Assembly (NCBI GenBank): GCA_022749905.1
Contig: JAKIWU010000012.1
Location: 1-16,218, forward strand
Reading direction: 5' to 3'
Length of the DNA stretch: 16,218 nt
From: Thermoplasmata archaeon
Lineage (GTDB): Archaea > Thermoplasmatota > Thermoplasmata > Lutacidiplasmatales > UBA184
Part shown: positions 1 to 7,092 of the stretch, one piece after another
Layout: each line of letters opens with the position of its first letter
Position numbering within the stretch: position 1 is the first letter of the stretch
Translations under genes and position numbers: made by a program
The notes under the pieces: generated by a model
Told to the model about the DNA's origin: nothing
Databases searched by the model: none
The model's input: the letters and a program-made list of their open reading frames with translations, nothing else

Positions 1-226
1 CGGCCTCGGGGAGTGCCTCGTGCTCGGCGATGGCGATAACGACGTGGGGCTCTTGCAGGAGGCGGGGTATGCGGTGAGCTTCCGCACCGCGAGTCCGGCC
101 GCTCGCCGCGCGGCGAATTACGTCAGCCGGGCCGGATACGCCGGCGGATTCGTGGAAGGACTTATCCACGCGGGCCTGCTCCCCGGCCGAGCGAGCGGGG
201 CCCGGGAGACGCATGCTCGTCGGTAG
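1..226 (+). CDS. HAD-superfamily phosphatase, C-terminal part (5' end outside window)
   Basis: Only the last ~74 codons are present; the reading frame enters at base 2 and ends with TAG at 224-226. The readable part holds the HAD motif IV stretch GDGDNDVGLL, whose acidic residues bind Mg2+ in this superfamily. After it comes a tail (AANYVSRAGYAGGFVEGL) of the kind seen at the end of archaeal phosphoglycolate phosphatase / sucrose-phosphate-phosphatase-like (Cof-type) HAD proteins. The likely reaction is hydrolysis of a small phosphorylated metabolite in the cytoplasm. The substrate cannot be decided because the cap domain and motif I lie outside the window. The end overlaps the next gene by 14 bases, so the two are probably co-transcribed. 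I am confident of the superfamily but not of the exact enzyme. Confidence 0.8.
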   Translation, partial: GLGECLVLGDGDNDVGLLQEAGYAVSFRTASPAARRAANYVSRAGYAGGFVEGLIHAGLLPGRASGARETHARR

Positions 227-404
227 CTGCCAGCGCTGCGGGGCGCCGGCGACGCTTCGCTGCGCGTTCTGCGGACGAACGTTCTGCGGCGACTGCCTCG
301 ACTCCGATCAGAGACTCTGCACGGAATGTACGGGGTTGCAACGCAAGGCGCGTGCCCCGGAAGGTACCAGATTCCCACCGTCTCGCCGGATCGCCCTCCG
401 TTAA
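213..404 (+). CDS. small treble-clef/B-box-like zinc-finger protein (63 aa)
   Basis: This 63-residue protein carries CxxC pairs: CQRC, CAFC with CGDC after it, and CTEC. The spacing resembles small archaeal zinc-binding proteins with a double-knuckle or B-box/zf-HIT-like fold. The ATG at 213 lies inside the end of the upstream HAD phosphatase gene, with a 14-base overlap in another frame, which suggests translational coupling. The last ~18 residues are basic and without clear structure. Such proteins usually act as small nucleic-acid- or protein-binding modules, but no specific role can be read here. The regular cysteine spacing is the main evidence that the ORF is real; a function is not assigned. 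Confidence 0.65.
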   Translation: MLVGSCQRCGAPATLRCAFCGRTFCGDCLDSDQRLCTECTGLQRKARAPEGTRFPPSRRIALR

Positions 405-840
405 CCTCCGTAACGCCGACCTTTCGGATGGCCGCCTCCCCCGGGCTCGCCAGGCTCCCCGGGATCCCCTCCCGGTCGTTCGACATGGGCCGGAGACTTC
501 TCCGGTGGATCGGACCCTTCTCGCCTGGCGCGTGTCAAGGACGGGCCGATCTCCGGGGGGCCCGATCGGTAATCCCTTGAAGCGCCGCACGAACGTGGGG
601 CGTGAGGTTCTTAGGCGCTCAGCGCATACCCCGGGCATGACCCCGATCTCGTCCATGCATCCAGCGCCGGCAGCACCGCCCGCATGCAGCTGCTGTTCGT
701 GTTCCTCCTGCTGCCGGTGCTGCGCCTGCTGCTCCGTCGGGCCCCATTGCTGTTCGTCCTGCGCTGACTGAGCGGTTCTCGCTCACGAGCGCGAGGGCGG
801 ACCTGCGCCGAGGCGGGAGTTTGCGAGCGGTACCGGACCG
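405..840. other. 436-bp stretch with no secure gene
   Basis: Between the zinc-finger gene and the acyl-CoA synthetase I find no protein with a recognisable domain. It contains a perfect 6-bp hairpin (CCGGAG-ACTT-CTCCGG, 490-505), a possible cysteine-rich micro-ORF at 637-771 listed separately, and a 6-bp hairpin (TGAGCG/CGCTCA, 769-785) starting at that ORF's stop codon. The plus-strand ORFs spanning 326-580 and 352-771 upstream of 637 have no protein-like character. No tRNA or other RNA fold was recognised. Confidence 0.5.
637..771 (+). CDS. possible cysteine-rich micro-protein (44 aa)
   Basis: The ORF from ATG 637 encodes 44 residues, with 13 Cys and one His in its last 28, in CC and CxC arrangements such as CSCCSCSSCCRCCACC. 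That density recalls metallothionein-like metal-binding peptides, but no known family is recognised. For it: a weak TATA-like TTCTTA is centred about 26 bases upstream of the ATG, a distance seen at the better promoters here, and a hairpin follows at the stop codon. Against it: the same bases in another frame (684-767) read as a leucine-rich 27-residue hydrophobic peptide with higher third-position GC. The cysteines may therefore be a frame artefact of CTG-type repeats. Treat it as a candidate only. Confidence 0.25.
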   Translation: MTPISSMHPAPAAPPACSCCSCSSCCRCCACCSVGPHCCSSCAD

Positions 841-2991
841 ATGACGATAGGCCGGGACGCGGAACTCTCCGAGCTCTTCCGCCCGCGATCGATCGCCGTG
901 ATCGGAGCTTCGAATCGAGGGGACTCCGTCGGGGCGAGTTTGTTCTCGAACCTCCTCCGGGGTGGGTTCCGGGGAGTGGTCTATCCCGTCAATCCGAGCT
1001 GGGCGAGCGTGTCGGGAGTCCGGTGCTACCCGCGGGTTTCGGCGCTGCCGGAGCCGGTGGATCTCGGGGTGGTCATCGTTCCGGCGGGGGTCGTCGGACG
1101 CGTCGTCGACGACCTCGGACGGCATGGCACGAAAGGGGTAGTGGTCATCTCCGCGGGGTTCGGCGAGGTCGGAGCCGAAGGGCTCGCGCGCGAGCGACGG
1201 TTGGTCCGCATCGTCCGGAGGCATGGGATGTCGATCATCGGACCGAACTGCTTCGGCGTCCTGAACACGGACCCCGAGGTCCGGCTGAACGCCACGTTCT
1301 CCGACGCGCTCCCGCCGCGCGGCAACATCGCGTTCGTCTCGCAGAGCGGAGCCCTCTGCGCGGGGATCCTCCGCTACGGGATCCAGGAGCGGATCGGCTT
1401 CTCGCGGTTCCTCTCCGTCGGGAACCGGGCCGGGGTGGACGAGAACGACCTCCTCCTGTCGCTCTCGGAGGATCCGGCGACGCGCGTGATCCTTCTCTAC
1501 ATCGAGAGCCTCGCCGACGGCCGGCGCTTCTTGGAGACGGCCCGTGCCGTGACCGAGCGTAAGCCGATCCTCGTGATCAAGAGCGGGCGCACGCTCGCCG
1601 GCGAGCGGGCGGCCCGCAGCCACACGGGCTCGCTCGCGCAATCCGGACGCGACCAGGTCTACGATGCCCTGTTCGAGCAATGCGGCGCGCTTCGGGTCGA
1701 GACCGTCGGCGAGCTCTTCCGTGCCGCGAAACTCTTCGCCGCGCGGTCTCACTGGCGGGGGCCCCGACTCGCGATCCTCACGAATTCCGGCGGACCCGGG
1801 ATCCTCGCTGCCGACGCCGGGACGCGACGCGGCCTGCCGCTCGCGGCACTGCGGGCGACGACGCGGGCACGCATCGCGCGGGGACTTTCGCCGTCGGCCT
1901 CGGTGCAGAACCCGGTCGACATGACCGCGGACGCTCGGCCCGAGCAGTTCCAGAGAGCCCTCTCCACGCTTCTCCGCGCGAACGAGGTGGACAACGCCCT
2001 CGTCATCGCCACCCCGACGGGAACCCTCACGGCGGATGCGACCGCGGCGGCGATCCTCGCGGGTCGTGGATCGGGCGAAAAGCCCCTCGTCGCGTGCCTC
2101 TTCGGACTCTCAGACCTTTCGACCGAGGTCGGACGTCTCGAAGAGGGAGGCGTTCCCGCGTTCACGTTCCCGGAGGAAGCGGTCGCGGCCCTCGCTCAGC
2201 TCGCACGCTTCGAGGCATGGCGCTCCCGGCCGAAGACCCGGGTGCGGACGTTCCCGGTGGACCGGGCGGCCGTCGCCCGGCTGCTCCGGCGAGCCCGTCG
2301 GCAGGGAGCCTCGGTCCTCCCCGAGTATCTCGCACGGTCGCTCGTGCGGGCGTACGGGATCCCGGTCCCGCAGGCTCGGATGGCGCAGACCCTCCCGGGC
2401 GCACTCGACGTCGCGGAATCCACAGGCTATCCGGTGGCACTCAAGGTCGCATCCCTCGACATCTCCCACAAGACCGACGTGGGAGGGGTCGCGCTCGGGA
2501 TCGTCGGTCCGGCCGAGCTGAAGAGGGCGTGGATGGAGATGCAGCGAGCTCTGCGCACCCGGGCCCCGCGTGCGCGCATCGACGGCTTCGAGGTGGAGGC
2601 CATGGTGCCGACGGGAAAGGAGGTCCTCGTGGGGGCCCAACAGGATCCGGTGTTCGGGCCGCTCGTCGTCTTCGGCATGGGCGGGATCTACGTCGAAGTC
2701 CTCAAGGACGTGACCTTCCGTCTCGCTCCGATCCGCTCGCTCTCCGCGGTCCACATGGTGGAGTCGGTCCGATCCGCCGCCCTCCTCCAGGGCGTCCGGG
2801 GCGAACCCCCCTCGGACCTTCCCGCCCTCTACGAAGTGATCGAGCGGGTATCGCAACTTATCGTGGATCTCCCCGAGGTGGCCGAGCTCGACCTCAATCC
2901 GGTGATCGTCCGAGCCCGGCGCTGCGGCGTCGTCGCCGTCGACGCCCGGATCGTCCTTCGATCCCCCTACCCGGCGAAGCACCCACGGTAG
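841..2991 (+). CDS. acd: acetate/acyl-CoA ligase (ADP-forming), fused alpha-beta subunits
   Basis: This 716-residue cytoplasmic enzyme converts acetyl-CoA (or another acyl-CoA) + ADP + Pi to the acid + ATP + CoA, the archaeal route for substrate-level phosphorylation in acid formation. In order, it shows an N-terminal CoA-binding Rossmann domain (RSIAVIGAS near residue 20), succinyl-CoA-synthetase-like ligase domains (GPNCFGVLN, FVSQSGAL), and SHTGSLA with the expected phospho-His at residue 261. A C-terminal ATP-grasp domain follows, starting near residue 490, with the second conserved His at 543 (ISHKTDVGGV). The length matches the single-chain type of about 700 residues. The ATG is directly preceded by non-coding sequence and no clear TATA box is visible. 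The family is certain; substrate preference (acetate, branched-chain or aryl acids) cannot be read. Confidence 0.95.
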   Translation: MTIGRDAELSELFRPRSIAVIGASNRGDSVGASLFSNLLRGGFRGVVYPVNPSWASVSGVRCYPRVSALPEPVDLGVVIVPAGVVGRVVDDLGRHGTKGVVVISAGFGEVGAEGLARERRLVRIVRRHGMSIIGPNCFGVLNTDPEVRLNATFSDALPPRGNIAFVSQSGALCAGILRYGIQERIGFSRFLSVGNRAGVDENDLLLSLSEDPATRVILLYIESLADGRRFLETARAVTERKPILVIKSGRTLAGERAARSHTGSLAQSGRDQVYDALFEQCGALRVETVGELFRAAKLFAARSHWRGPRLAILTNSGGPGILAADAGTRRGLPLAALRATTRARIARGLSPSASVQNPVDMTADARPEQFQRALSTLLRANEVDNALVIATPTGTLTADATAAAILAGRGSGEKPLVACLFGLSDLSTEVGRLEEGGVPAFTFPEEAVAALAQLARFEAWRSRPKTRVRTFPVDRAAVARLLRRARRQGASVLPEYLARSLVRAYGIPVPQARMAQTLPGALDVAESTGYPVALKVASLDISHKTDVGGVALGIVGPAELKRAWMEMQRALRTRAPRARIDGFEVEAMVPTGKEVLVGAQQDPVFGPLVVFGMGGIYVEVLKDVTFRLAPIRSLSAVHMVESVRSAALLQGVRGEPPSDLPALYEVIERVSQLIVDLPEVAELDLNPVIVRARRCGVVAVDARIVLRSPYPAKHPR

Positions 2992-3109
2992 ACTCTCCCC
3001 GCGCCCTCCCCTACCGCCCGCCCTCGGACCGTTCTCGGGCCTGAGAACCGAGGCCGGCAAACTGGCTCCGGAGCATACCCTCCGGGTGCATGGAGCGCCG
3101 AGTACGACG

Positions 3110-3718
3110 ATGAACGACAACGCGTGGTATACCTACGTCGCGGCGGCGATTGCGCTCGTCTTGGTGATCGGGCTCGGGGTGGGTCTCGGACTCGCGAGCT
3201 CGGGATCGTCGGGCCATTCCGGCGCTTCGTCTGTGCCGAGCGCCTCGGCCTCGGTCGACTACGTGAATCTCACGATCGGTTGGAACCCCGCGACCGGTCT
3301 CGACGAATACTTCCCCGCGAACTTCACGGTCCCTTCACACACCCTCGTGGAGTTCACCATCACGAGCTTCGACAACGGGACCAATGTCGTCGAAGCCCCG
3401 TACAACGCCGTGCGCGGAACCGTGGGCGGGTCGGAGTGGATCACCAGCGCAGGCGCCACGCGCCAGGTCGAGGGGTTGGCCCCGAGCGGTATCGCCCACA
3501 CGTTCACGATCATGCGGATGGGTGCGTCGATGATGAGCGGTGGCCTGGCCCTGAACGCGCTTGTGCCGCCAGCGGCCTCGATGGCCGAGCCGGTGTCGGT
3601 GAGCTTCGCGGCTTACTTCAACAGCACCGGGGCGTTCGTCTGGAACTGCATGGCACCCTGCGACATGGGGGCGATGTCCACGATGGGCCTCATGGCCGGC
3701 ACCGTCATGGTCGTCTGA
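3110..3718 (+). CDS. membrane-anchored cupredoxin-like protein
   Basis: This 202-residue protein has one N-terminal membrane segment (about residues 6-29), a Ser/Gly-rich linker, then a beta-rich domain facing outside. The domain reads like a cupredoxin of the sulfocyanin/CoxII-like class: His77 and His130 (GIAHTFTIM), and a C-terminal loop VWNCMAPCDMGAM with Cys180, Cys184 and Met186, 189, 192 and 195. The expected role is periplasmic-side copper binding and electron transfer. The His expected in a CuA-type C-x3-C-x3-H pattern is Ala188 here, so the site would be an atypical, Met-rich one. ATG 3110 was chosen because the membrane helix follows at once; an in-frame ATG at 3086 would add 8 residues. 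It converges on the next gene, with hairpins between. Confidence 0.72.
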   Translation: MNDNAWYTYVAAAIALVLVIGLGVGLGLASSGSSGHSGASSVPSASASVDYVNLTIGWNPATGLDEYFPANFTVPSHTLVEFTITSFDNGTNVVEAPYNAVRGTVGGSEWITSAGATRQVEGLAPSGIAHTFTIMRMGASMMSGGLALNALVPPAASMAEPVSVSFAAYFNSTGAFVWNCMAPCDMGAMSTMGLMAGTVMVV

Positions 3719-3733
3719 GGCGCATCGGGATCT

Positions 3734-3780
3734 CCGTCCGTGGCTTCCGACGGACGGTTTCCGCGGGCGCGAGCGCCCGC
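3734..3780. terminator. tandem hairpins between convergent genes
   Basis: There are two perfect inverted repeats: CCGTCCG (3734-3740) with CGGACGG (3751-3757), followed by TTT, and GCGGGCG (3763-3769) with CGCCCGC (3774-3780) around a 4-base loop. They lie between the cupredoxin gene ending at 3718 and the convergent membrane-protein gene ending at 3864. They may end transcription from one or both sides. Archaeal termination relies more on U-tracts than on hairpins, so the role is inferred. Confidence 0.4.
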
Positions 3781-3863
3781 ACCGCAAGCAGCGATCCCCC
3801 TAGGTCGCCTGGCTGGGGCCGAGCGCCCGTGCGGAGGGGGACGCGCGGGGCAGGAAACACCCC

Positions 3864-4226
3864 CTAGCCCGGGGGACGCTCGGGCGGTCCCTCGGCCTCG
3901 AGAGGGAGCGACACGCTCGCCGGGCCGTCGTGCACGGGGATCCGGATCGCGTTCGGCCGGAGAATGGAGTAGAGGATGATCGCGAACCCGCCTCCGTTGA
4001 GCGCCGCGCTCGTGATCCAGGAGGAGAGGAGGTCGTGCGTGACGAACTCGAAGAGGACACCGGCGAGCGCCGCAGCCATCGTCACCAGCACAAAGCCGAC
4101 CGAGAGCCAGAGGAGCGAGGTGCGCCGGGTACGACGGTAGGCGCGCCAGCTCGCGAAGGCGATCGCGGCTCCGACGACGAGCACGAACCCCTCGAGGCCC
4201 CGCAGGACCCAGATCCAGTCCGTCAC
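3864..4226 (-). CDS. small three-helix membrane protein paired with the HTH gene
   Basis: This protein of about 120 residues has three hydrophobic segments (near residues 8-26, 40-61 and 69-90), separated by a basic loop (WRAYRRTRRTS), and a Pro/Glu-rich tail. The GTG at 4226 was chosen because it overlaps the TGA of the upstream winged-helix gene as GTGA, the usual sign of coupled translation. A GTG at 4253 would add nine weak residues. Small membrane proteins next to an ArsR-like regulator occur widely in euryarchaea (DUF7521-like layouts, from memory and not checked). The membrane protein may sense a signal or be the regulated partner. No enzyme motif is visible and no function is assigned. 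Confidence 0.7.
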   Translation of the reverse strand: MTDWIWVLRGLEGFVLVVGAAIAFASWRAYRRTRRTSLLWLSVGFVLVTMAAALAGVLFEFVTHDLLSSWITSAALNGGGFAIILYSILRPNAIRIPVHDGPASVSLPLEAEGPPERPPG

Positions 4227-4543
4227 CGTGCCGATCCCCGGACCTCTTCCCACATGTCGCCGATCCGATCGGACATGTCCTGACGGAGCACGACGTCGAT
4301 GCGGGCGCGACCGTTCGCAAACACGACCCGAACCTCTTGGAGCCGGCTACGGAACATCTCGACCTTCCGGCCCTCGCGCGTGAAGGCGAGCCGGGGCACG
4401 AAGACGACGCCCCGTTCCGTGAGCTCGCGCAGCTTGCGGTAGACGGAGCTCTGGGGGAGTCCGGTCTCGACGACGAGCCCGTGCACGTCGCGCTCGCCCC
4501 CGCTCAGAGCCGTCAGCACGGTGAGAGCGACCGGATCCCCCAA
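4223..4543 (-). CDS. winged-helix transcriptional regulator (ArsR/MarR-like)
   Basis: The sequence from the TTG at 4543 contains a winged-helix DNA-binding core: ALSGGERDVHGLVVETG, then the recognition helix LPQSSVYRKLREL, then a wing (TERGVVFVPRLAFTREGRK). A short C-terminal half of beta and helix follows. It should bind promoter DNA as a dimer. Family-like sequence (EWRILEALGDPVAL) continues upstream of the TTG, but the frame has no ATG or GTG before an in-frame TAG near 4675. The true start is therefore uncertain, and a base-call or real indel in a C7 run at 4641-4647 is possible. The downstream membrane gene overlaps it by 4 bases, forming a two-gene operon. Confidence 0.8.
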   Translation of the reverse strand: MGDPVALTVLTALSGGERDVHGLVVETGLPQSSVYRKLRELTERGVVFVPRLAFTREGRKVEMFRSRLQEVRVVFANGRARIDVVLRQDMSDRIGDMWEEVRGSAR

Positions 4544-4809
4544 GGCCTCGAGGATCCGCCATTCCCGGCTGGAGGTGGAGGACTGGGCGCCCTTCGGACC
4601 GAGTTCGGAGGCTGTGACCGAGCCCTGCGTAGCGCCTCGGCCCCCCCGACGGTCGGACCATTCGCGGGGGAGCTATGAACCTGCCCCCATCGGAGCGAAC
4701 CGACACGCTCGCGCTCGGCAAGGTCAGCCTCCACCTCGAAACGGCGTTCGTATCTTCGGTGGTGCGCGCGACCCGGAAGAGGTCAGGATCCACGGCGTTC
4801 ACGGAAGGG
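4544..4809. other. intergenic stretch between SDR gene and HTH gene
   Basis: This 266-bp stretch lies downstream of the dehydrogenase stop and upstream of the annotated TTG of the regulator, both on the minus strand. Part of it is probably the missing N-terminal coding region of the regulator: reading from an ATG at 4661 (minus strand), with one G fewer in the 7-base run at 4641-4647, joins the HTH frame. No convincing TATA box or terminator was found; GGTTCATAGC near 4673 is the most AT-rich patch. Confidence 0.4.
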
Positions 4810-5583
4810 CTATCGGCAGGTGTACCCACCATCGATGACGAGCTCGGACCCCGTCATGAACGAGGCATCGTCCGAGAGGAGGAAGACGATCCCGTTCGCG
4901 ATCTCCTCCGCCGTTCCCACCCGTCCCATCGGATGGAGCGCGGCCAGCTGCTCGTAGACCGCCGATCGATCGCCGAGGCTCGTCGCGTAATTCTGGACCA
5001 TCGGGGTGTCGATGAAGCCCGGATGCACCGAGTTCACGCGGATCCCCTCCTTCGCGTAGAAGAGCGCGTCGGTCTTCGTCATCAACCGCACGGCGCCCTT
5101 GCTCGCGTGGTAGGGCGGGACATCGGGCGCGCTGACCAGCCCGTAGATCGAGGAGAGGTTGACGATCGCGCCGGCGTGCCGGCGGAGCATGTCGGGGACC
5201 GCGTGCTTCGTGCAGAGGAACACGCCCTTGACATTGACCCCCATCACCCTGTCCCACTCGGCCTCCTCGAGCTGGTGCGTGGGCTTGTTGGCACCGGCGA
5301 TCCCGGCGTTGTTGACCAGTCCGTAGATCGGTCCCAGCTCCGTGCGGATCCTCCCGAACGCGCCGCGCACGTCCCCCTCGTTCGCCACATCGAGATGGTA
5401 GGCTCGCGCCTTGCCGCCTGAGCCCCGGATCTCCTGGGCAACCTTCTCCGCAGCCGCGTCGGCCACATCGCAGACTGCGACCGCCGCGCCTTCCCGGCCC
5501 GCCGCGATCGCGGTGGCACGGCCGATCCCCATCGCGCCTCCGGTGACGACTACGACACGATCGGAAAGTCGACCCGGATTCAT
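4810..5583 (-). CDS. short-chain dehydrogenase/reductase (SDR)
   Basis: This 257-residue classical SDR is an NAD(P)-dependent oxidoreductase of an alcohol/carbonyl substrate in the cytoplasm. Visible motifs are TGGAMGIG (14-21) for the dinucleotide, Asp39 at the end of the second strand (VCDV), which favours NAD(H), NNAG (91-94), catalytic Asn117, Ser144/145, YHASK with Tyr158 and Lys162, and the C-terminal DGGYT. Length and order match the family. The ATG at 5583 overlaps the stop of the CBS gene as ATGA, so the start is well supported and the gene is the last of an operon with the CBS and DoxX-like genes. Homologues act on sugars, sugar acids, steroids or acyl groups; the substrate here is unknown. 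Confidence 0.92.
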   Translation of the reverse strand: MNPGRLSDRVVVVTGGAMGIGRATAIAAGREGAAVAVCDVADAAAEKVAQEIRGSGGKARAYHLDVANEGDVRGAFGRIRTELGPIYGLVNNAGIAGANKPTHQLEEAEWDRVMGVNVKGVFLCTKHAVPDMLRRHAGAIVNLSSIYGLVSAPDVPPYHASKGAVRLMTKTDALFYAKEGIRVNSVHPGFIDTPMVQNYATSLGDRSAVYEQLAALHPMGRVGTAEEIANGIVFLLSDDASFMTGSELVIDGGYTCR

Positions 5584-6272
5584 GGACCCCTCGAACGCTG
5601 GGCCCTTGTGGAACCTCGGTTCGCGCCCCCCGAAACCTGGGCCGTGCCCCGAGCGCGAGACGTGCGAGCCCGGGGGGGAGGTGGCGAGCGTGCAAGGGAT
5701 GGTTCGGAACCGGCCCCCAGGGGACGGGCGACCGCGCGGATGAGGTCCTGGCGGGCGAGAACGCCGACGAGCCGGCCCTCTCCGTCGACGACCGGGAGGC
5801 GGTTCACCGCATGCCGCTGGAAGAGATGGGCCGCCTCGACGAGGACCGCATCGGCATCCACCACGACCACGCGGGGTGTCATGGCGTCCACGACCCGCGT
5901 CCGCTGCAAGCATCCGAGGTAGACCTCGATCAGATCCTCACGCCCGCGACCCGCCGTCGAGAGCAGGAGATCGAGGACTCCGCGCGCCTTTCCGACCCCA
6001 GCGGCCTGATCGAGCGTGCGCACGATGTCCTTCTCGGAGAGCACTCCCACGACCCGCGCGTCCTCGTCCACGACAGGAAATCCCGAGATCCGCTGGTCCC
6101 GCATGGCTTGGGCGGCCGCGAGAAGGCTCGCCGTACGGCCGACCGAGATCGCGGGGCGTGTCATCACCTCGCCGACAAGGTACCGGTGCAGGCGGTCGCT
6201 CTGGAGATCGTCCGGCTCACCCGACGCCCCCAACCGCGCTTGGTCCGACTCGGCCACGATCCGTTCGCTCAC
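5580..6272 (-). CDS. two-CBS-domain protein
   Basis: The protein has 230 residues with a tandem CBS pair (Bateman module). The first repeat spans about residues 34-88 (GEVMTRPAISV ... GFPVVDEDARVVGVLSEKDIVR) and the second about 127-182 (VVDAMTPRVVVV ... NRLPVVDGEGRLVGVLARQDLIR). Such modules bind adenine nucleotides or S-adenosyl compounds and report energy or redox state. No effector domain is attached, and the last ~45 residues are a Pro/Arg-rich, probably disordered tail. The GTG at 6272 overlaps the upstream DoxX-like stop as GTGA, and its own stop overlaps the SDR start as ATGA. The coupling suggests it may regulate, or be made with, its partners, but no direct link is known. Confidence 0.9.
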   Translation of the reverse strand: MSERIVAESDQARLGASGEPDDLQSDRLHRYLVGEVMTRPAISVGRTASLLAAAQAMRDQRISGFPVVDEDARVVGVLSEKDIVRTLDQAAGVGKARGVLDLLLSTAGRGREDLIEVYLGCLQRTRVVDAMTPRVVVVDADAVLVEAAHLFQRHAVNRLPVVDGEGRLVGVLARQDLIRAVARPLGAGSEPSLARSPPPPRARTSRARGTAQVSGGANRGSTRAQRSRGP

Positions 6273-6889
6273 GGTGGCGGAACCCCCCCGGACGCATCGC
6301 GGGGTCGAGGGTCAGTGGCTCCGGCGCGAGCCGCCGGAGAGGCTACCGTCGGCGGTGGCACGAACTCCGCGAGCGCGGCCCAGCGTGGGAAGCGCCGCTC
6401 GATCAAGGCATCGACGCTCGCACGGCTCGGACCGAACGCCGAATTGATCACGATCAGCCCAAGGAACACCAGGGCGTAGATCACGCCGGTACCGACATCG
6501 GTTCCTCCCGCCCCGCCCCCGTACGGACCGCCAAACCCTTCGGGCACCGCCCAGATGAGCAGGCTCAGGAACACTCCGCCCACGTAGGCGATCTTGCGCA
6601 TGAAACCGGCGACGAGCGCGATCCCAAGGACCAGCTCGAGAACGCCCACCGTGTAGACGATGAGCATGGCGTGCCCGTTTGCTTGCCCCTGCCAGAAGGC
6701 ATACCACCCCGAGAGCCAGCCGGGTGCGTTGTTCGACGCATTTTGGACAGCCCCGGGGAAGCCATCGACGAACCCTGATGTGAACTTGAGGACGCCATCG
6801 AGGATCCAGATCACCCCGAGCAGCACGCGAAACGTCGTCTTCAGCATCCCGATGTTCTTGACCCACCAATTCCCCTCGTTCGTGATCAT
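6269..6889 (-). CDS. DoxX/DoxD-like four-helix membrane protein
   Basis: This 206-residue protein has four hydrophobic helices (about 17-35, 73-95, 99-115 and 132-150). The DoxX-like opening is RVLLGVIWILDGVLKF, and a typical ELVLGIALVAGFMRK follows in the second helix. A Gly-rich loop (GGPYGGGAGGTD) lies between helices three and four, and the tail is Pro/Ala-rich. DoxX/DoxD proteins are linked to thiosulfate:quinone oxidoreductase and to membrane redox or oxidative-stress complexes; the precise role here is not shown. ATG 6889 is preferred over an in-frame extension to 7003 because the extra 38 residues look non-coding. It heads a three-gene operon with 4-base overlaps to the CBS and SDR genes. 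No TATA box is evident upstream, where a C6G6 palindrome sits at 6913-6924. Confidence 0.85.
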   Translation of the reverse strand: MITNEGNWWVKNIGMLKTTFRVLLGVIWILDGVLKFTSGFVDGFPGAVQNASNNAPGWLSGWYAFWQGQANGHAMLIVYTVGVLELVLGIALVAGFMRKIAYVGGVFLSLLIWAVPEGFGGPYGGGAGGTDVGTGVIYALVFLGLIVINSAFGPSRASVDALIERRFPRWAALAEFVPPPTVASPAARAGATDPRPRDASGGVPPP

Positions 6890-7092
6890 GGACTTCGCCC
6901 CGGAGAGGTTTTCCCCCCGGGGGGCGCGAGGACGACTTCGAGGGATAGCGGTTGGGCAGCTTCCCACCGGTGGTTCCCATGACCGGCCCCCATCCCGTAC
7001 CACGGCCTCTCATGGGTCCCGGTAGCCCGGGAGCGCTCGCGCGAGCGGCTCTCGGGATGCCGAGGACGGGATGCGGGCACCGCGCCCGCGCC

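Noticed and set aside
619..1752. 377-codon minus-strand open frame across the acyl-CoA synthetase
   Set aside because: It is antisense to a clear gene, has Arg/Glu/Asp-rich shadow composition and no domain; high GC makes such frames common.
2110..3120. 336-codon minus-strand open frame
   Set aside because: Shadow of the same synthetase gene; His/Arg/Gly-rich with no fold.
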